64,000 nucleotides of DNA from Crossiella sp. SN42 (GTDB taxonomy: Bacteria > Actinomycetota > Actinomycetes > Mycobacteriales > Pseudonocardiaceae): contig NZ_JAMHIV010000012.1 of NCBI RefSeq assembly GCF_023897065.1, positions 124,001-188,000 of the forward strand, given 5' to 3'. A program made the position numbers and the translations under genes. Positions 30,789-39,463 of this stretch are shown one piece after another (the stretch's first letter is position 1; each line of letters opens with the position of its first letter). The notes beneath the pieces were generated by a model. It ran no database searches. It had not been told where the DNA came from and was given only the letters and a program-made list of their open reading frames with translations.

Positions 30789-32249
30789 TCAGACCACCAC
30801 CCCGTCGAGCTGGAAGGTCTGCACCGCCCCGGCGGCGAAGGCCGAGCGCAGGAGCTTGCCGTCCAGGCGGGCGTCCGTCCGGTGCGTGTACTTGTCGCCG
30901 CCGCCGGAGGTCTGCGTGGACCAACGCGGGATCGTCCCCGTCGGGAGCGTGCGGAACCGGGACAGGTCGAAGGTGATCGTCTGGGCCGCGCCGGGGTTGA
31001 CGGCCACCAGGACGAGGCGGCGGGCGGCGGGGTCGTAGGCGGCCACGGCGTTGTCGGCGGCCGCGCCGATGATCCGCATCCCTGGCCGGATGTGCCGGGT
31101 GAACTGGGCCAGCACGTAGAGCTTGGTCTGCACCGCGCCGGGCTGCAGGGTGTTCGGATCGTAGGCGATCAGCGCCCAGTCCGGGGTCGGGTCCATCACC
31201 TGCCAGTAGCACCAGGCGGTCGGGTGCAGGTGGCGGAAGTCCAGGCACAGGTTGCGCGCCATGGTCAGGCCGGTGCCGTCGCGTTCACCGCTCTCGGAGT
31301 TCCACAGCACCTTCCCCGCCGCGCGCACCTCCCGGCCCAGCAGGTCGCGGCGGCCGCCCGCGCCCTGGTAGCCGTGCACGTTGACCTGGTCGACCAGCGC
31401 CTTGGTGGCGGCGTCGAAGCTGTTCCAGGTGGTGCGGGCCAGGTCGTAGCTGGTCTCGTCGGAGGCGGCGATCCGGGTGGCGGACAGGCCGCGCCGGTCC
31501 AGCTCCGCGCGCAGGTGCCGCAGCACGCTGCGCTGGGTGGTGGCGTCGATGTGGCAGCCCTCCTGCTTGCCGTCCGCCTTCCACCAGTCCGAGGACGGTT
31601 CGTTGAACGGCTCGACGGTGGCGAAGCGCACGCCCCAGCTGTCCCTGGCGCGCCGGGCCACCTCGGCGAGGTGGGCGGCGTGCTGGCGGTGGTTCCAGGA
31701 CTGGAGGTTGTTGCCACCGCCTGCCGACCCGGACGGGTTGTGGTTGGCGCACATCCACCACATCGGCGAGTTGGCGAACAGCTCGCTGACCGCGCCGCGC
31801 TGGGTCGCCATGACCAGCGCCGCGCGCTGCTTGGCATCCGCCGACCACTTCCAGGCCGAGGACGCCGGGTCCTCGTTGCGCCAGTCCTGCCAGAACCCCT
31901 CGATCTGCTTGAACCGGGGGATGTTGGGCGAGACCGCCATCTTCGCCCCGTCGACGGTGTTCCAGCTGCACGCGCCGAGGTTGTAGCGGGCGATGTTCAG
32001 GCCAAGGCCGGGCAGCGCGACGCCCCGGTAGTTCACGGACTTGGTGGTGAACCACAGGTCGGCGAAGTCCTCGCGGTCGCCGAAGACGTTGGCCCACCAG
32101 GCAAGCGAGGTGCCCCAGCCTTCCCAGCGCCCGTGGTCGGCGCCAGGGTCGACGGGCACGGTGGTGGCGGCCTGCGCCGTGCCCACGCGCAGGGCACTGC
32201 CCGCGGCGGCGGCCGCGGCGGTGAACAACACTGTCCGACGGTTGATCAT
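30789..32249 (-). CDS. Secreted GH30-type glycoside hydrolase (endo-beta-1,6-galactanase-like)
   Basis: A 486-residue protein from ATG 32249, preceded by GGGAGG. A twin-arginine signal (INRRTVLFTAAAAAAGSAL) ends near AQA. The (beta/alpha)8 domain opens GRWEGWGTSLAWWANVFG; the acid/base Glu is in VEPFNEPSSDWW and the nucleophile Glu in VLWNSESGERD. A C-terminal beta domain (about 390-486) follows, as in GH30 enzymes. It probably attacks beta-1,6-linked galactan side chains of arabinogalactan. A LacI-type operator lies 34 bases upstream. Substrate is inferred by family. Confidence 0.85.
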   Translation of the reverse strand: MINRRTVLFTAAAAAAGSALRVGTAQAATTVPVDPGADHGRWEGWGTSLAWWANVFGDREDFADLWFTTKSVNYRGVALPGLGLNIARYNLGACSWNTVDGAKMAVSPNIPRFKQIEGFWQDWRNEDPASSAWKWSADAKQRAALVMATQRGAVSELFANSPMWWMCANHNPSGSAGGGNNLQSWNHRQHAAHLAEVARRARDSWGVRFATVEPFNEPSSDWWKADGKQEGCHIDATTQRSVLRHLRAELDRRGLSATRIAASDETSYDLARTTWNSFDAATKALVDQVNVHGYQGAGGRRDLLGREVRAAGKVLWNSESGERDGTGLTMARNLCLDFRHLHPTAWCYWQVMDPTPDWALIAYDPNTLQPGAVQTKLYVLAQFTRHIRPGMRIIGAAADNAVAAYDPAARRLVLVAVNPGAAQTITFDLSRFRTLPTGTIPRWSTQTSGGGDKYTHRTDARLDGKLLRSAFAAGAVQTFQLDGVVV

Positions 32250-32282
32250 GGAACCTCCCGGCGCTGGGGCGTTCGCGTGATA

Positions 32283-32296
32283 GGAAAGCGTTTTCC
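32283..32296. promoter_or_regulatory. LacI-family-type operator GGAAAGCGTTTTCC
   Basis: A near-perfect palindrome with central CG, of the kind bound by LacI-family sugar repressors in actinomycetes, placed between the promoter region and start of the GH30 gene. No LacI-family gene lies in the window. Confidence 0.65.
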
Positions 32297-32479
32297 AACT
32301 TGGCACGCAAGAGGAACCGTGGCAACACACCGCTGCCGCCGTAGTCGAATGCGTTCGACGACCGTTGGCGCTGTGCCCCTCGCCGCCGGAACCGGTCAGC
32401 CAGAGGACTTGACTGTGCCGCGACGGCACGGTTTGGACTCTTCGGTGACCGCAGGATCGACCCGAAGAGGGGGAACAAC
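32297..32479. promoter_or_regulatory. Divergent promoter region, GH30 and secreted peptidase
   Basis: About 180 bases with no gene. Apart from the LacI-type site next to it and a ribosome site (AGAGGGGG) before the peptidase gene, I see no clear signal. Confidence 0.35.
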
Positions 32480-34039
32480 ATGCGCAGGCGATCGCTCGCC
32501 GCCGTGGTCGTCCCGGTGCTCGCGGGTGGGCTCGTCGCCGGGATGTCCCCGGCGCTGGCCGACCCGGCCGAGGCGCTCAACACCACGCACATCCCGGCCC
32601 GCTACGCCAAACAGGCGCTGGACTGGCACCTGTGCACCGCCGAGGAGCTGCCCTCGCCGGTGCCGGGGCTGGAGTGCGCCACCTACCGCACGCCGAGGGA
32701 CTGGGAGCGCCCGCACCAGCGGCCGGAGCTGACCATCGCGATCAGCCGGCTCGCCGCCACCGGGAAGGCCACCGCCTCGGTGCTGACCAACCCCGGCGGC
32801 CCCGGCGGGCCCGGCCGCACGCTGCCCGGGAACTTCCGCGGGCAGAGCAAGCTGCGGGAGCACCAGGAGGTCATCGGCATCGACACCAGGGGCACCGGCA
32901 AGAGCACCAACGTCAGCTGCGGCGGCGCGATCGGCTCCGAGCTGATCCCGGACGCGCGCGACCGGAACCCGGCCAACCTGGACCTGGTCGTGGACACGGT
33001 CCGGCGCCAAGCGGCCGACTGTCAGAAGGCCTCCGGCGAGCTGGGCCCGTTCATCAACACCTTCCAGATGACCAAGGACCTGGACCTGCTGCGGGTGCTG
33101 CTGCGCCGGGACAAGATCAACTGGATCGGCTACTCCGCGGGCACCTGGCTGGGCGCGCACTACGCCCAGCGGTTCCCGAACCGGGTCGGCCGGTTCGTGC
33201 TGGACTCCGCGACCGAGTTCACCGCGAGCTGGCAGCAGTCCTTCGACTGGCAGCCGATGTCCTTCGAGCGGCGCTGGCGGCAGGACTTCCTGCCCTGGAT
33301 CGCCCGCTACGACGGCAAGTACCACTTCGGCGCCACCGCCGAGGCGGCCCGCCAGAACTACGAGCGGATCCGGCAGGCGCTGCGCCGCAAGCCGGTGGTC
33401 ATCGACGGCATCAAGGTCGGTCCGACCGAGCTGGACCTGCGCACCATCGGTGAGCTCAAGTCCAAGGCCCGGTTCACCGCGCTGGCCGAGGACCTCCTCC
33501 GGCTGCGCACGCTGACCGAGCCGGGCACGCCGGAGCAGGCCAAAGCGGAGGCGCGGGACGGGCTCAAGGAAGGCGTGGCCAGGCAGCGGGCCGAGGCGCC
33601 GGACGCGCTGCTGGCCACGCTGTTCAACACGCTGTGCAACGACGGTCCGTGGACCGGTGACCGCGAGTCGATCATCCGCCGCTCGCAGCAGTTCCTCGAC
33701 CGCGGCCAGACCCTGCACAGCGGCTGGATGGGCTTCCAGTCGTGCGCGTTCTGGGGCAAGCCGTCGCACCCGCTGCCCAAGCTGGACGGCAAGGGCGTGC
33801 CGCCGGTGCTGATCGTGCACGCCGAGCACGACGGGTCCACCGCGATCGAGGGCGCGCGCCGGGCGCGCGCGGGCTTCGCGAACTCCCGGCTGCTGACCGT
33901 GACCGGCGAGGGTGACCACGGCGTCTACGGCAGGGGCAACCCGGCCGTGGACAAGATCGTCAACGCCTACCTGGTCGACGGCGTGGTCCCGGCGGACCAG
34001 AACGTGCCCGGCATGCCGCTGCCCGTCCCGGCAGGCTGA
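32480..34039 (+). CDS. Secreted tripeptidyl-aminopeptidase-like alpha/beta hydrolase (S33)
   Basis: A 519-residue protein with a Sec signal (MRRRSLAAVVVPVLAGGLVAG to about ALA27). TNPGGPGGPG forms the oxyanion region, Ser219 in GYSAG is the nucleophile, Asp in IVHAEHDGS and His in TGEGDHGVYGRG complete the triad. The DWERP motif and the C-terminal TAP-like segment match the Streptomyces SlpD/SlpE and tripeptidyl aminopeptidase group. It probably releases short peptides from protein N-termini outside the cell. The convergent neighbour ends seven bases away. Confidence 0.88.
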   Translation: MRRRSLAAVVVPVLAGGLVAGMSPALADPAEALNTTHIPARYAKQALDWHLCTAEELPSPVPGLECATYRTPRDWERPHQRPELTIAISRLAATGKATASVLTNPGGPGGPGRTLPGNFRGQSKLREHQEVIGIDTRGTGKSTNVSCGGAIGSELIPDARDRNPANLDLVVDTVRRQAADCQKASGELGPFINTFQMTKDLDLLRVLLRRDKINWIGYSAGTWLGAHYAQRFPNRVGRFVLDSATEFTASWQQSFDWQPMSFERRWRQDFLPWIARYDGKYHFGATAEAARQNYERIRQALRRKPVVIDGIKVGPTELDLRTIGELKSKARFTALAEDLLRLRTLTEPGTPEQAKAEARDGLKEGVARQRAEAPDALLATLFNTLCNDGPWTGDRESIIRRSQQFLDRGQTLHSGWMGFQSCAFWGKPSHPLPKLDGKGVPPVLIVHAEHDGSTAIEGARRARAGFANSRLLTVTGEGDHGVYGRGNPAVDKIVNAYLVDGVVPADQNVPGMPLPVPAG

Positions 34040-34046
34040 GCCGAGC

Positions 34047-35627
34047 TCAGGCCGCCGTGTAGCCGAGCAGCGCCTCGGCCCGGTGACCCTCGCACCGCGG
34101 ATCGGCGGCCACGAAGTGGTCGCCGGTCCGCGGCACCAGGCAGCGGTAGAGCGCGGTCCGGCCCGGCGCGGGGGCGGTGTGCACCGACCCGACCGGACCC
34201 AGCGGCGGCAGCCCCTCGCAGCGCGGATCGACGGTGAGCAGGTTGTGCCCGCCCACCCCGCACTCGTAGAGCACCGCGGTCCCGGCCGCGGGCTCGCGCA
34301 GCAGCAACCAGGACTGCTGGGCGGTGAAGCCGGGCGGCAGCAGCCGGGAGGTGGCCCAGTGGCCGCGGGCCGGGTTGAACCCGCGCACCAGCCTGGTGTG
34401 CGGCAGCTGCTCGAACCCGCAGGACAGCCCGCCCCGGCCGAGGTCGGCGCGGTTGGCCAGCGCCCAGGTCGTCCACGCCGGTTTGGGCGCGCCGTTGTCC
34501 TGCCACAGCCCCAGCGCGAGCCCGGCCCCGGTCTCGTCGGGGTGGTCGCGCATCCGGTGGTAGACGTGGCTGGTCACGCCGGGGGTGCCCAGCACCGCGC
34601 GGAAGGAGTCGCAGACCGCGATGGCCTGCCGCTCCGGGGTGGACGGCGCGCTGGAGTTGATCCCGCTCTCGGTGAGCTGGATGTCGGTGGCCGCGACGCT
34701 GCCGGGGAACTCCGCGGCCAGCCAGCCGGCCAGCACGCCGAGGTTTCCGTAGGTGACGTACGGGAAGTCGTCCGCGCTGATCTCCGGTCGCCGCAGGTCC
34801 TTGGGGTACGGGTGGAAGGCGACCCGCCACTGCCGTGCCCCGGCCCGCGCGGCCAGCGCTCGCAGCACGTTCTGCCCGGCCAGCACCGGTTCCCGCGCCG
34901 AGGGGCTTTCCAGCTCCGCGCCGAACCGGTTGTCCAGCGAGATCAGCACCTTCGCGTGCGGCTGCTCGGCGACGACCCGGTCGTAGGCGGCCACGTACAG
35001 CTCGCTGATCTCCTCCAGCCACCGCTGCCGGTCGCAGGGCACGCCCTGGCCGCAGCCGATGTCGAACCAGGTGTTGGTGTTCACCTCGTTGAGCACCACG
35101 AAGTCGGCCACCCGCCCGTGCCCGCGCAGCCCGCTGTACCGGCGGGCCAGCATGCCGGCGAACCGGGCGTAGTCGGCGGCCTGGTTCGGCGTGCAGTGCA
35201 CCTCGAATCCCGGTTCGGCCGGGGAGCACGGCTTGGCGTAGCGGGCCCACGCCGGGGTCCCGTAGGTGACGCCGGTGACCACCAGCCCGCGCGCGGACCA
35301 GTCCTTGATCGCGCTGTCCACCTCGGCCGGGACGCGGAAGCAGTGGTTGTCGAAGAGCTCCTCGCCCTCGGCGCAGGGCGCCGGTTTCCGGCTCGGTTCC
35401 CACTCCGCCCAGACCAGGTTGAGCGCCACCCCGCCGGTGTTGTTGCCCGCGATGGTGTCCTTGTCGGCCCAGGAGTCCGGCTGGATGGACTTGATCCGGT
35501 AGCCGTCGCGAGCGGGGTAGGGCAGCGGATCGGTGGTGGCCGAGGCCGGCGCGGTGAGCAGTCCGCCGCAGAGCAGGACGATCAGCGCGACGGCCAGCGA
35601 GGGCGTGCGGCTGAGGTGGACCTTCAC
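34047..35627 (-). CDS. Secreted DUF5722-type TIM-barrel protein with C-terminal repeats
   Basis: A 526-residue protein from GTG 35627 after GGAGC. A Sec signal (LAVALIVLLCGGLLTAPASA) precedes a barrel-like domain containing VVLNEVNTNTWFD, AFHPYPKDLR and DIQLTESGINSSAP, the pattern of DUF5722 proteins that look like retaining glycosidases (Glu in NEV and TESG as candidate acid/base and nucleophile). The C-terminal about 130 residues contain two repeats ending DPRCEG (TAVLYECG...HNLLTVDPRCEG and TALYRCL...DHFVAADPRCEG), similar to small binding modules attached to secreted hydrolases. Activity is unknown. Confidence 0.7.
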   Translation of the reverse strand: MKVHLSRTPSLAVALIVLLCGGLLTAPASATTDPLPYPARDGYRIKSIQPDSWADKDTIAGNNTGGVALNLVWAEWEPSRKPAPCAEGEELFDNHCFRVPAEVDSAIKDWSARGLVVTGVTYGTPAWARYAKPCSPAEPGFEVHCTPNQAADYARFAGMLARRYSGLRGHGRVADFVVLNEVNTNTWFDIGCGQGVPCDRQRWLEEISELYVAAYDRVVAEQPHAKVLISLDNRFGAELESPSAREPVLAGQNVLRALAARAGARQWRVAFHPYPKDLRRPEISADDFPYVTYGNLGVLAGWLAAEFPGSVAATDIQLTESGINSSAPSTPERQAIAVCDSFRAVLGTPGVTSHVYHRMRDHPDETGAGLALGLWQDNGAPKPAWTTWALANRADLGRGGLSCGFEQLPHTRLVRGFNPARGHWATSRLLPPGFTAQQSWLLLREPAAGTAVLYECGVGGHNLLTVDPRCEGLPPLGPVGSVHTAPAPGRTALYRCLVPRTGDHFVAADPRCEGHRAEALLGYTAA

Positions 35628-35671
35628 CAAGTGCTCCGTTCCGGCGCGTCGACAGTGGCTCGGCTGTTGGC

Positions 35672-36166
35672 CTACCCGCTGGTGATGCTGCCAGAAACGA
35701 GGGCCGCGGTGTCCCAGGTCAGGAAGCGGTAGTGCAGCCCGGTCGCCGACTCCTGCCAGTCCCCTGCGGCGTCCGGCGCGCGGCCCACCCCCGGCGCGTG
35801 CGTGTCCCCTTCGAAGGACTCGCGGATCTCGGTGACCACGATCCGGTCGGCCAACGGCAGCGCCGCCCGGTACACCGCCGCGCCGCCGATCACCCACACG
35901 TCCCCGGTGACCGAGGCCAGCGCCGTCGCCAGGTCGGGGAAGGTCTCCACGTTCTCCTGCGGGGTGCGCGAGAGCACCAGGTTGCGCCTGCCCGGCAGCG
36001 GGCGGAACCGCGGCGGCAGCGACTCCCAGGTGCGGCGGCCCATCAGCACGGTCGCGCCCGCGGTCAGCGTGCGGAAGTGCTTGAGGTCCTCCGGCAGGTG
36101 CCACGGCAGCGTGCCGTCGCGGCCGATGACGCCGTTGGCCGACTGCGCCCAGACCAGCCCGATCAC
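35672..36166 (-). CDS. dfrA: Dihydrofolate reductase
   Basis: A 164-residue enzyme with the canonical N-terminus [40 protein letters not shown] and the [10 protein letters not shown] nucleotide motif. It reduces dihydrofolate to tetrahydrofolate with NADPH, restoring the cofactor used by thymidylate synthase encoded just upstream. The start overlaps the thyA stop by four bases (36163-36166), so the two are co-translated. Length and key residues are normal. Confidence 0.96.
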   Translation of the reverse strand: MIGLVWAQSANGVIGRDGTLPWHLPEDLKHFRTLTAGATVLMGRRTWESLPPRFRPLPGRRNLVLSRTPQENVETFPDLATALASVTGDVWVIGGAAVYRAALPLADRIVVTEIRESFEGDTHAPGVGRAPDAAGDWQESATGLHYRFLTWDTAALVSGSITSG

Positions 36167-36960
36167 ACCGCCACCGGTGCCTTGATGCCGGGGTGCGGGT
36201 GGTAACCGTCGAGGGCGATGTGCTCGTAGGTGTAGTCGAACAGGCTGTCCGCCGGTTTGAGGCTCAGACTGGGGAACGGCCGCGCCTGGCGGGCCAACTG
36301 GGTGCGCACCTGCTCCTCGTGGTTGTCATAGATGTGGCAGTCCCCACCGGTCCAGATGAAGTCGCCGACGCCCAGGCCCACCTGCTCGGCGATCATGTGC
36401 GTGAGCAGCGCGTAGCTGGCGATGTTGAACGGCACGCCGAGGAAGAGGTCCGCGCTGCGCTGGTAGAGCTGGCAGGAGAGCTTGCCGTCGGCGACGTAGA
36501 ACTGGAAGAACGCATGGCAGGGCGGCAGCGCCATCCGCGGGATGTCGGCCACGTTCCAGGCGGAGACGATGATTCGCCGGGAGTCCGGGTTCTCCCGCAG
36601 CGTGCGCAGCACCTCGCTGATCTGGTCGACGTGCCCGCCGTCGGGGGTCGGCCAGGACCGCCACTGCACCCCGTAGACCGGGCCGAGGTCGCCGTCCGGC
36701 GCGGCCCACTCGTCCCAGATGGTCACGCCGTGTTCTTGCAGCCAGGTGACGTTGGCCTCGCCGCGCAGGAACCACAGCAGCTCGTAGGCGATCGAGCGGA
36801 AGTGCACCTTCTTCGTGGTGATCAGCGGAAAACCGTCGGCCAGGCGGTAGCGCAGCTGGTGACCGAAGATCGACCGGGTGCCCGTGCCGGTGCGGTCCTG
36901 CTTGCGCGCGCCCGTGTCGAGTACCTGGCGGAGCAGGTCTTCGTACTGCGTGTCCAGCAT
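36163..36960 (-). CDS. thyA: Thymidylate synthase
   Basis: A 265-residue ThyA enzyme. Visible family blocks include [45 protein letters not shown], the catalytic Cys in [35 protein letters not shown] and [15 protein letters not shown]. It methylates dUMP to dTMP with methylene-tetrahydrofolate. It is the first gene of thyA-dfrA, a common actinobacterial pair, and is set off from the catabolic operon upstream by a hairpin. Confidence 0.97.
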   Translation of the reverse strand: MLDTQYEDLLRQVLDTGARKQDRTGTGTRSIFGHQLRYRLADGFPLITTKKVHFRSIAYELLWFLRGEANVTWLQEHGVTIWDEWAAPDGDLGPVYGVQWRSWPTPDGGHVDQISEVLRTLRENPDSRRIIVSAWNVADIPRMALPPCHAFFQFYVADGKLSCQLYQRSADLFLGVPFNIASYALLTHMIAEQVGLGVGDFIWTGGDCHIYDNHEEQVRTQLARQARPFPSLSLKPADSLFDYTYEHIALDGYHPHPGIKAPVAV

Positions 36961-36978
36961 GCCCGCGAGCCTAGACGA

Positions 36979-37017
36979 GGGGCTCGGCCCGGTGGCAGCG
37001 CACCGCTGCCGAGCCCC
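36979..37017 (-). terminator. Strong hairpin ending the catabolic gene run
   Basis: A 10-base perfect stem GGGGCTCGGC (36979-36988) with its complement (37008-37017) and an inner stem CGGTG/CACCG (36990-36994 and 37001-37005). It follows the stop of the 37025 hydrolase gene and precedes thyA. Confidence 0.75.
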
Positions 37018-37024
37018 ACGCCGA

Positions 37025-37861
37025 TCAGGCGTTGCCGAGCGCGCGGACGAAGTCGAGGACCTCCCGGGTGATGCGGTCAGGGGCCTCGATGAACGGGATG
37101 TGCCCGCCGCCGGAGACCTCCACGAACTTCGAGTGCGGAATGGCCCGGTGGATCAGGGCGCTCAGCTCGGCCGGGATGAAGTGGTCGTTGTCCGCGCAGG
37201 CCACCAGGGTGGGCGCGGTGATCGAGCTCAGCGCCGCGGTCAGCGGCGGCACCGCCCCGCCGGGTTCGCGCCTGCCGAGGGCCAGGATCGCGTCCAGGAA
37301 GGCGCGGTAGATCTCCGGGGAGTTCTCGCGCACCCCGGCCCGGATGTTCGCGGCGACCTCGCGGCCCGCCTCGGACTCCAGGAAGCCTGGGGTCATGATC
37401 CACAACGCGATGAAGTCGGCCACGTCCTCGCTCATGCCGAGCTTGGCGATCAGGCGCTTGCGCAGCGAGTAGTTGAGCTCCACCGACAGGTTCAGCTCGG
37501 AGAACGCGCCGACCGCGATGAGCGAACGGACCTTGGCGGGGTGGCGGGCGGCCAGGGCCAGCGCGATCGAACCGCCCAGCGAGGTGCCCAGCACGTGCGC
37601 GCCGGCCAGGCCGAGGTGCTCGATCAGCAGGGCGATGTCCTCCGCCCACAGCCGCACGGAGTACTCGACGTCCTCATCCTTCGTCGAGCGGCCCACCCCG
37701 CGCAGGTCCACCGCGATCGTGCGCAGTTCGGCGGAGAGCGCGGGCACGCCGAGTGCGTAGTAGGTGTGGTCCAGGCCCAGCCCCGGGATCAGGATCATCG
37801 GCTCGCCCGTGCCCACGTCCTGGTAGTACAGCCTCGTCCCGTTGACGTCGGCGTACGGCAT
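37025..37861 (-). CDS. Alpha/beta hydrolase, 3-oxoadipate enol-lactonase-like
   Basis: A 278-residue alpha/beta hydrolase: oxyanion segment [12 protein letters not shown], nucleophile Ser in LGTSLGG, acid Asp in [11 protein letters not shown] and His in [12 protein letters not shown]. The overall form resembles PcaD-type enol-lactonases. It has its own promoter with a 15-base operator (37874-37888) that also precedes the permease operon at 42.7 kb, which places it in the same catabolic regulon. Substrate unknown. Confidence 0.8.
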   Translation of the reverse strand: MPYADVNGTRLYYQDVGTGEPMILIPGLGLDHTYYALGVPALSAELRTIAVDLRGVGRSTKDEDVEYSVRLWAEDIALLIEHLGLAGAHVLGTSLGGSIALALAARHPAKVRSLIAVGAFSELNLSVELNYSLRKRLIAKLGMSEDVADFIALWIMTPGFLESEAGREVAANIRAGVRENSPEIYRAFLDAILALGRREPGGAVPPLTAALSSITAPTLVACADNDHFIPAELSALIHRAIPHSKFVEVSGGGHIPFIEAPDRITREVLDFVRALGNA

Positions 37862-37873
37862 GACAGCTCCTTC

Positions 37874-37888
37874 GTATGATCGTCATAC
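37874..37888. promoter_or_regulatory. Operator GTATGA-TCG-TCATAC (copy 1)
   Basis: A perfect inverted repeat of six with a three-base spacer, 12 bases before the start of the enol-lactonase-like gene. The same arms, followed by AAT, occur at 42738. The likely binder is the GntR/FCD regulator at 37933. Confidence 0.8.
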
Positions 37889-37932
37889 AATTGATGGTCG
37901 CAAGGGTTCGCCCCGGGACCGTGCGAAGTTGG

Positions 37933-38643
37933 TCAGGCGGAGGCGGCGGCCGCGTCCATCCCCGCCAGCACCGCGTGTGCGGCCTGCCGGACGTGGTGGG
38001 CGCAGGCGGTCGCCGCCCGCTCGGCGTCCCGGGCCTCGGCCGCTTCGACGATCTCCCGGATCTCGGCGACGCTGTGCACCGCCCGGCCGGGCTGTCCCAG
38101 CGACATCGTCCGCAGCACCGTCACCCTGGCCTGGAGGCCTTCGACGATCTCCCGGATCGTCTCGTTGCCCGAGCCGGCCAGCAGGGTGTCGTAGAACCGC
38201 GCCTTCGCCGCCAGCATGGGCGCGCCCAGCTCGCCCGCGGCGAAACAGGACTCGATCTCCTCGAAGGCCCGCCGCAGCTCGGCCACCTGCTGCTCACTCG
38301 CGCGCTCGGCGAACGCGCGGGCGGCCATGCCTTCCAGCGCGGCGCGCACCTCGTACAGCTCGACGGCCCGCTCGCGGGACACCGAGGCCACCACGGTTCC
38401 CCGGTGCGGGATCGTCTCCACCAGGCCCTCGGCGGAGAGCTGGCGCAGCACCTCGCGGATCGTGGTGCGGGAGACCCCGGTCTGCTCGATCAGCTCCCGT
38501 TCCACCAGCCGCTTCCCCGGTTCCAGGCGCATCTCCACGATCGCCTGGCGCAGCTGGTCGAGCACCTGTTCGCGAACCGGCGCGGCGACCCGGTTCACGC
38601 GCATCGAGAACGCGCCGACTGAGGAACCCCGCGGGTCTGCCAT
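37933..38643 (-). CDS. GntR-family regulator, FadR/FCD subfamily
   Basis: About 236 residues from ATG 38643 (the frame is open to 38670). The winged helix reads VREQVLDQLRQAIVEMRLEPGKRLVERELIEQTGVSRTTIREVLRQLSAEGLVETIPHRGTVVA, described here as the standard GntR fold. The C-terminal FCD domain (YEVRAALEGMAARAFAE, FYDTLLAGSGNETI, ACAHHVRQAAHAV) binds carboxylate effectors, usually through metal-bound His. It lies inside the catabolic operon 13 bases after a hydrolase gene and probably represses both operator-bearing promoters until its ligand appears. Confidence 0.9.
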   Translation of the reverse strand: MADPRGSSVGAFSMRVNRVAAPVREQVLDQLRQAIVEMRLEPGKRLVERELIEQTGVSRTTIREVLRQLSAEGLVETIPHRGTVVASVSRERAVELYEVRAALEGMAARAFAERASEQQVAELRRAFEEIESCFAAGELGAPMLAAKARFYDTLLAGSGNETIREIVEGLQARVTVLRTMSLGQPGRAVHSVAEIREIVEAAEARDAERAATACAHHVRQAAHAVLAGMDAAAASA

Positions 38644-38656
38644 TCGGCTGACGATA

Positions 38657-39463
38657 CTAGGCACGCGCACACCTCCCCCGGACCTCGTCGAGAAACGCGG
38701 TGAACGCGGCCAGGAACGGATCCGGCCGCTCGAACACGCCCAGATGCCACGCCTGCTCGACGACGCTCAGCCGCGCGGACGGCAGTGCCGCCACCAGTTC
38801 CCGCGCCGCCGCGGGCGGAGTCGCGGTGTCCTGCGCCCCGGTGATCACCAGTGCCGGTGCGGCCACCTGCGGCAGCCGGGAGAGCGTGTCCAGCTCCGCG
38901 ATCGCCGCCCAGGCCGCGGTCCAGCTCGCCGGGTCGGCCGCGCTGAGGGTGCGCTCGCAGCTCCGGCCGATCGCGGCGGCCCGGCCCGCGGGTGAGAACC
39001 ACCGTCGCAGGGTGGCCGGGATGACCCCGGACATGCCCTGGTGGTCGAGCCGGCCCCGGTCCCGGAGGGCCGGCCGCAGGTCCTGGGGGAAGCCTCCGGC
39101 GGTGGCGCACAGCACCAGCGCGGCCACCGATCCCGGGTCGCGCAGCGCCAGGTGCTGGGCGACCATGCCGCCCAGGGACACCCCGATGACCTGCGCGCGG
39201 CTGGTGGCCACCTCGGCGAGCAGGAACGAGACGTCGGCGGCGAGCTGGTCCAGGGTGACCGGTCCGTCGATCGGGCTGGACCGGCCGTGACCACGGAGGT
39301 CGACGGCGATGACCTGGTAGCGGTCGGCGAACGCGGCCGAGTAGTCGCACCACCAGGATCCGTCCAGGCCGACCGGGTGCAGCAACAGCAGCGGCGGCCC
39401 GGACCCGGTCATCCGGTAGGCGAGGTGCCCGCCCCAGGGCAGCGACAGCCGCGCGGTGCTCAC
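38657..39463 (-). CDS. Alpha/beta hydrolase of the catabolic operon
   Basis: A 268-residue alpha/beta hydrolase. GTG 39463 overlaps the stop of the aldehyde dehydrogenase gene by four bases. Oxyanion segment LLLHPVGLDGSWW, nucleophile Ser in IGVSLGGM, acid Asp in VITGAQDTATPP and catalytic His in EQAWHLGVFERP are present. It resembles enol-lactonases and other C-C or ester hydrolases of ring-cleavage pathways. With the decarboxylase and semialdehyde dehydrogenase it forms a degradation route, whose substrate I cannot name. Confidence 0.8.
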   Translation of the reverse strand: MSTARLSLPWGGHLAYRMTGSGPPLLLLHPVGLDGSWWCDYSAAFADRYQVIAVDLRGHGRSSPIDGPVTLDQLAADVSFLLAEVATSRAQVIGVSLGGMVAQHLALRDPGSVAALVLCATAGGFPQDLRPALRDRGRLDHQGMSGVIPATLRRWFSPAGRAAAIGRSCERTLSAADPASWTAAWAAIAELDTLSRLPQVAAPALVITGAQDTATPPAAARELVAALPSARLSVVEQAWHLGVFERPDPFLAAFTAFLDEVRGRCARA

